From positions 1 through 10,691 of the forward strand of contig JAKSDL010000847.1 in assembly GCA_022360105.1 (NCBI GenBank): 10,691 nt of DNA, read 5' to 3'. Positions within the stretch are counted from its first letter, which is position 1. Each line of letters starts with the position of its first letter. This stretch comes from Pseudomonadota bacterium. Its GTDB lineage: Bacteria; SAR324; XYD2-FULL-50-16; JAHJRI01. The notes beneath the pieces are model-generated. The model had not been told where the DNA came from. It saw nothing but the letters and a program-made list of their open reading frames with translations, and made no database searches. A program made the position numbers and the translations under genes. This document shows, piece by piece, positions 6,972 through 10,691 of the stretch.

Positions 6972-7561
6972 GGATGCGACTCCTCAGGTCTGACAGGTTG
7001 TAGAATATCGGGATTTTCAGGAACAATGATTTTCGAATTTCCTATTTTTATATCTCATATTTTACGAAAAAATAAGTAAATTAACATTTATTAGTGTAAT
7101 TCGTATTAATGGACGTTAAGTTTTACAAATTGAATAAAATAACGCGAGGAATAAAACGAAAAGCGAGTTAAAAGTTTTTCATTTCAATATTATTTTCGTC
7201 AAACATCGGTGTATGATTCGCATGAAAAACAAAAGGGAATTTTAATAGGTTGGGACAGTGTTTTATTGTGCAGGCAGTCGAAAACTAGTTTAGTTTGAAG
7301 AGTTTTTTTTTCTTTGCCGATCTATTGTTAAATCAGAATGTTACTTTTGAATGTCATCTAATATGCAGTTTGAAAATGTACAACAGGTTGTTGACCAAAC
7401 AAGTGACACTTAGTTTTAACAATCTGATTTTATAGTCTTTAATGAGCATATTATTTATATTCTTCGTTTTTGTTTGAATCTTGTAAAATAGATAATTAAT
7501 TGGAAAGTTTGATTTTTTACGGTTTAAGGACCGGAAAGATATCACATAATCAAACCGTGTT
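6972..7561. other. Long AT-rich intergenic region between divergent genes
   Basis: These 590 bases carry no credible gene on either strand. They must contain the promoters for alaC (leftward) and for the histidine kinase (rightward). Visible structure includes the palindrome AAACTAGTTT (7282-7291) followed by a run of nine Ts (7303-7311), the tight repeat CAACA-GGT-TGTTG (7381-7393), and an inverted pair AAATCAGA (7330-7337) with TCTGATTT (7423-7430). Overlapping inverted repeats at 7507-7558 are listed separately. On the left-going strand TAAAAT and TATAAA words near 7040-7063 are possible -10 boxes. No tRNA or recognised riboswitch is seen. A small RNA cannot be excluded. Confidence 0.5.
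7507..7558 (+). promoter_or_regulatory. Two competing inverted repeats just before the histidine kinase start codon
   Basis: GTTTGATT (7507-7514) is complementary to AATCAAAC (7548-7555). ACGGTTT (7519-7525) is complementary to AAACCGT (7552-7558). The two right arms overlap, so only one stem can form at a time. The region ends three bases before the ATG at 7562, and that ATG has no good Shine-Dalgarno at normal spacing. This could be a leader that controls translation, or overlapping operator half-sites. The arms are short and AT-rich, so chance is possible. Confidence 0.3.
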
Positions 7562-8905
7562 ATGACTGATAAAACTGAAAAGCGTGCAATGTTCAAAAGG
7601 CATGAATATGCCATTTCCTTCGACGAGAGCCTTTTAGGGAAAAGCAATCTGGAAATCATCCGTTTTCTAAAGGATAAGACAAATTTATTTCAGGAATTAC
7701 CAAGCAGGGTAATTGACAAGCTCGTTCCTCTGTCTGAAATCGAACAATTTAAACAGGGTGAGAAGCTACTGGTTGAAGATACACCAAATGACAAAATTTA
7801 TTTTTTAATGCGAGGGACCATAGGTATTTATAAACAAGAGGATTTTATATTAAAACTAAGGCGAAAAGGCGATATATTTGGAGAAATGAGTCTGATTAGT
7901 GACAAACCATGCTCTGCCAGCGTGGTAGCAGAAACGGATGTTCAGACTTTTAGCATCAAGGTAAGGAATATCGGGAATGAAATCGACCTGGAAGAAAAGA
8001 TTATTAAGGATTCCCTGTATTGTCTTTATGCAGTTATCCTGGCCGATAAGCTGGCTTTGACTACTTATAAGGCTGTCGGACTGGAACAGAAAGTTCAGGA
8101 GCGGACCATTGAACTTATCAAAGTCAACAAGCAAATCCAGGAAGAGAAAGTAAAAGCTGAACAGGCCAATGAAGCGAAAACCAACTTTCTCTCCAATATT
8201 ACCCATGAACTCCGCACCCCCATGCATCATATCTATAGTTTTGCCCAGATAGGAATTCAGTTTTTTAATGGCAAAAAGCAAAAATCCCTGGAGTGTTTTC
8301 ATAAAATATTGAATTCATGTCATTCAATGATGGGATTGATAGACAATCTGCTGGATTTTTCGAATTTGGAAAGGGGCATCTATGAACGCAATTTCACCGA
8401 AAATGATATGTTGGCAATGATCGATGAGAATATTGCCGGACTTGAACAAAGCATTGATGAAAAAGAGATTGTGATTAAATCCTCCAGGTCGGATGAAGAG
8501 ACCAAAATCATTTGCGATCGCAGGGGAATCAGCCAGGTGATTAAGAATCTGCTTTCCAATGCCATTAAATTCAGCCAGAAAGGAAAATCGGTTAATATCA
8601 TTATTAAGTCGACAAGCCTGCCGTCTTCAGAAAGTGAGACAACGGTTCCTGCCATTCTTGTGGCCATCAAGGACGAGGGACCAGGTATTCCTGAAGAGGA
8701 ACTGGATCAGGTGTTTGACAAATTTACCCAAAGCAGTCGTACCAAAAACGGTGCAGGTGGAGCAGGGCTTGGGTTGGCGGTCTGTTACGAAATTGTGAAA
8801 TCGCATTTAGGCATTATCTACGTTGAAAACAACGAGGAAAACGGCTGCACTTTCACTTTTGTGATACCATATTCCCAGGAAATTCAAGATGATGGTCAGG
8901 TTTGA
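7562..8905 (+). CDS. Soluble sensor histidine kinase with N-terminal cyclic-nucleotide-binding-like domain
   Basis: The protein has 447 residues and no membrane segment, so it should be cytoplasmic. A CRP-type beta-barrel (about 42-135) begins LFQELPSRVIDKLV and contains the phosphate-binding-cassette wording GDIFGEMSL (103-111). The arginine normally found a few residues on (as in the PRAA of kinase regulatory subunits) is replaced by C117 (KPCSAS), so binding of cAMP or cGMP is doubtful. A helix and coiled coil (about 150-205) leads to the HisKA domain with phospho-acceptor H215 (SNITHELRTP). The ATPase domain has the N box around N329-N333 (NLLSNAIKFS), G1 D371-E-G-P-G375, the F box FDKFTQ and G2 GAGGAGLGL (397-405). 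All kinase residues look intact. No response regulator is adjacent; the REC-PAS protein about 6 kb away is the only receiver in view. The ATG at 7562 lacks a clear Shine-Dalgarno; ATG 7589 is a possible alternative. Confidence 0.9.
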   Translation: MTDKTEKRAMFKRHEYAISFDESLLGKSNLEIIRFLKDKTNLFQELPSRVIDKLVPLSEIEQFKQGEKLLVEDTPNDKIYFLMRGTIGIYKQEDFILKLRRKGDIFGEMSLISDKPCSASVVAETDVQTFSIKVRNIGNEIDLEEKIIKDSLYCLYAVILADKLALTTYKAVGLEQKVQERTIELIKVNKQIQEEKVKAEQANEAKTNFLSNITHELRTPMHHIYSFAQIGIQFFNGKKQKSLECFHKILNSCHSMMGLIDNLLDFSNLERGIYERNFTENDMLAMIDENIAGLEQSIDEKEIVIKSSRSDEETKIICDRRGISQVIKNLLSNAIKFSQKGKSVNIIIKSTSLPSSESETTVPAILVAIKDEGPGIPEEELDQVFDKFTQSSRTKNGAGGAGLGLAVCYEIVKSHLGIIYVENNEENGCTFTFVIPYSQEIQDDGQV

Positions 8906-8934
8906 TTGACAGGTAAAGTATGATCTTCAATCAA
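8902..8934. other. Inverted repeat overlapping the histidine kinase stop codon
   Basis: TTGATTGA (8902-8909) pairs with TCAATCAA (8927-8934) across a 17-base loop. The left arm includes the TGA stop of the kinase gene (8903-8905). There is no T-run after it. It may contribute to ending transcription together with the palindromic repeat 14 bases further on, or be an mRNA 3' structure. The arms are AT-rich and evidence is complementarity only. Confidence 0.25.
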
Positions 8935-8947
8935 GTGGTGTATTAAG

Positions 8948-8977
8948 GTAGGATGGGCCAGTGCAGCCTGCCCATCC
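8948..8977. repeat. REP-like palindromic repeat, copy 2
   Basis: GTA is followed by arms GGATGGGC (8951-8958) and GCCCATCC (8970-8977), eight perfect pairs around an 11-base loop. It matches the copy at 5677-5705 at 26 of 29 positions. The three changes all fall in the inner loop, where the inner GGC/GCC stem of copy 1 is lost, while both outer arms are unchanged. It lies between the convergent kinase and protease genes, 13 bases from the protease stop codon, the same kind of site as copy 1. Confidence 0.75.
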
Positions 8978-8990
8978 AAAATTCGGGATA

Positions 8991-10691
8991 TTAATTGCCG
9001 ACACTCACCGTGTAATCCTCTACTTCTCCATAGCTAAAGGTTTCACATGGTGTTGGTGCTCCATTGTATTTCATGGAGACTCGCATCCTGCTGTTTCCCG
9101 GGGAAATGCCGGCGGGAATGACAATGTTGCCGCTTACGTCCGATCTTCCTGAGTTTGAAAATACTTCTTCTCCGGCATCAACAAAATCTCCATCCCGGTT
9201 GAAATCGATCCAAACCTTCCAATATTCGGTATAGCTGAAAGAAGCAAATCCCGGAGACAGCGTTGTGGAATAACTGTTTCCAATCGTCATGTTGATAACC
9301 TTTGACGTAAAATCCGTATATCCGGCTGCACCGGAAGAGTTGGAAAAGGTTCCTACATCAACTCGATCCACCCATTCATAATTGACGTTATTGCCTTGAG
9401 AGATGCAATAATTCAAGGAATCTGTAACCGTCACGGTATTTGTTGCAGAATCAGTGTTGCTGGCACTGTCAGTGACAGTCAGTGTTACTGTGTAATTTCC
9501 GGCTGCTGCATACGTGTGTACGGGATTTTGCGTGGTAGAGGTATTTCCGTCACCAAAATTCCACAACCAACCAGTAATGCTTTCTCCTGTGGGGGCAGAG
9601 CTGGTATCAGTAAAGGTTGCCTCCAGCAAATTGCTGGTATGGGTGAACGATGCGTTCAATGTATTGGCTGTTGCGGCTTCAACAGCAGCCAATGCATTTA
9701 AAATTCCATATCCGTATTCACGATTGGGGCTGGAAGCATTATCTGCAGTATTTCGAAGTATATCCCTCACCTGCGTAGCCGTAAGACTGGGGTTGGATTC
9801 AATAACCAATGCGGCAACACCAGCTGTGAGCGGACATGAGAAAGAAGTTCCATTGACACTGGAGTAACCCGTGTCTGAATTGGCACTGGCGACGCGTACA
9901 CTGGATCCCATTGCCATCACGTCCGGCTTGATACGACCGTCGGCAGATAGTCCTACAGAACTGAACGAGGAACGGGAACCTGAAGAGGTTACCGCCCCGG
10001 CAGCAATAACGAAATGTCCGTCCGAAGGAGCACCCAAAGTGTTGTTGCTGGAATGGTAACCGTTGTTTCCGGCAGAATTGATCACCACGATACCTTTGGT
10101 TGCCGCCAGGTCAGCACATTGGGTAACAACTGTTGTGTCTCCATCCATATCCTGCCAGGTATAATCCGTGCCTGTATCAAAATCGGTATAACCCAGCGAA
10201 CTGGTGATAATTTGAGCCCCGTTAGTATCGGCCCATTCTGCTGCAGCACACCAGTTATCTTCTTCAACATGTAGTTCCGATTCGTTATTCTCAGTCTTTG
10301 CCAGGTAATAGGTTGCGCCATAAGCAGGACCTATCAGATCTCCAGGTGCATATCCGCCAACGGTACTTAAGGTGTTTGTTCCATGGCTGCCGGTTCCCAT
10401 ATCGGACCCATCCCCGACATCCGCATCGCCGTTTACAAAATCCCAGGTATCGGCAATGTTTATCGAATTAAAGGCCTCATGAGTCAACCGGTTGAATCCG
10501 GAATCAAAAATGGCAATCACAACACCGGTGCCATTATAACCCAGGTTATGAACAGCAGGGACACTGATTTGATTGTTTTGGGTGTAGGATCCGCCATAAT
10601 CCAAGGCCAGTGTGCTTTCCGGCTGAAGAAGCATGGATTGCTGATCGGATTTCAGTTGACCGGGAGTCACAACAGGATCAGGTGTTCGCTT
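8991..10691 (-). CDS. Secreted subtilisin-like serine protease (S8) with PKD and GEVED domains; N-terminus outside window
   Basis: The 566 visible residues (numbered from the window edge) stay in frame to the right end, so the signal peptide and most of the propeptide are missing; the GTG at 10670 is internal. The S8 catalytic triad is complete: D63 (VIAIFDSGF), H103 (GSHGTNTLS) and S283 (NGTSFSCPLTAGVAAL), with oxyanion N209 (NSAGNNG). A PKD domain follows (about 345-424) with WNFGDGNTSTTQNPVHTY and YTVTLTVTD. The last part (about 428-564) is a GEVED domain with WVDRVDVG, a calcium-loop-like DFNRDGDF and the closing YGEVEDYTV. PKD and GEVED are beta-sandwich modules that probably bind surfaces or polymers. 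The protein should be secreted and degrade extracellular protein. It ends at GEVED without a PEP-CTERM, LPXTG or transmembrane anchor, and has a few cysteines that may form disulfides. It is convergent to the histidine kinase. Confidence 0.93.
   Translation of the reverse strand, partial: KRTPDPVVTPGQLKSDQQSMLLQPESTLALDYGGSYTQNNQISVPAVHNLGYNGTGVVIAIFDSGFNRLTHEAFNSINIADTWDFVNGDADVGDGSDMGTGSHGTNTLSTVGGYAPGDLIGPAYGATYYLAKTENNESELHVEEDNWCAAAEWADTNGAQIITSSLGYTDFDTGTDYTWQDMDGDTTVVTQCADLAATKGIVVINSAGNNGYHSSNNTLGAPSDGHFVIAAGAVTSSGSRSSFSSVGLSADGRIKPDVMAMGSSVRVASANSDTGYSSVNGTSFSCPLTAGVAALVIESNPSLTATQVRDILRNTADNASSPNREYGYGILNALAAVEAATANTLNASFTHTSNLLEATFTDTSSAPTGESITGWLWNFGDGNTSTTQNPVHTYAAAGNYTVTLTVTDSASNTDSATNTVTVTDSLNYCISQGNNVNYEWVDRVDVGTFSNSSGAAGYTDFTSKVINMTIGNSYSTTLSPGFASFSYTEYWKVWIDFNRDGDFVDAGEEVFSNSGRSDVSGNIVIPAGISPGNSRMRVSMKYNGAPTPCETFSYGEVEDYTVSVGN

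Noticed and set aside
7354..7659. A 101-codon minus-strand frame covering the region before the histidine kinase start
   Set aside because: It is AT-driven, rich in Lys, Asn, Ile and Leu without domain features, and overlaps the kinase start. No ribosome binding site or family resemblance supports it.
7856..8302. A 148-codon open frame on the minus strand inside the histidine kinase gene
   Set aside because: It is antisense to the CNB and HisKA domains, whose motifs are intact on the plus strand. Its own translation resembles no family I know.
813..8905. The REC-PAS protein as the cognate partner of the CNB histidine kinase
   Set aside because: They are about 6 kb apart with unrelated genes between them, so the pairing is only a possibility and I do not claim it.
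9396..10274. Several plus-strand frames of 62-117 codons opposite the protease gene
   Set aside because: They are antisense to a protease frame that is continuous and has all catalytic residues; no independent coding evidence.

Overview
The window looks like an ordinary chromosomal stretch from a Gram-negative bacterium of moderate to low GC content. A lipoprotein signal with a clear lipobox, a Sec signal peptide, a bifunctional catalase-peroxidase and AGGAG-type ribosome binding sites all fit this. I cannot place the genus. The AlaC-type aminotransferase, the REC-PAS protein and the GATGGGC palindromes would suit a proteobacterium or a desulfobacterium-like lineage, but that is inference.

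Layout, left to right. (1) The 3' end of katG runs off the left edge (2-556, +). (2) A response-regulator-like REC-PAS protein with no output domain follows (813-1709, +). (3) Next is a NUDIX hydrolase of the CoA-diphosphatase type (2014-2697, +), whose start is better placed 34 codons inside the longest open frame. (4) Three co-directional genes follow: an AraC-family regulator (2988-3905), an exported NTF2/SnoaL-fold protein (4035-4532) and a lipoprotein alpha/beta hydrolase with a cysteine nucleophile (4633-5646). They look like a small regulator-plus-envelope-enzyme module. (5) An alanine-forming aminotransferase, alaC, lies convergent to them (5742-6971, -). (6) A 590-base AT-rich intergenic region separates alaC from a divergent gene. 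(7) That gene encodes a soluble sensor histidine kinase with an N-terminal cyclic-nucleotide-binding-like domain (7562-8905, +). (8) A secreted subtilisin-like protease with PKD and GEVED domains is convergent to the kinase, and its N-terminus is cut off by the right edge (8991-10691, -).

Both convergent junctions (hydrolase/alaC and kinase/protease) contain a near-identical palindromic element of about 29 bases built on GATGGGC...GCCCATC. This is the clearest non-coding signal in the window and looks like a REP-type dispersed repeat.

Two signalling proteins, the REC-PAS protein and the CNB histidine kinase, have no obvious partner next to them. I found no RNA genes, CRISPR arrays, insertion sequences, toxin-antitoxin pairs or defence cassettes. 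I see no convincing evidence of a wholly new system. The items most worth a second look are the kinase domain combination with its altered ligand pocket, the paired repeats, and the AraC/NTF2/lipoprotein-hydrolase module.
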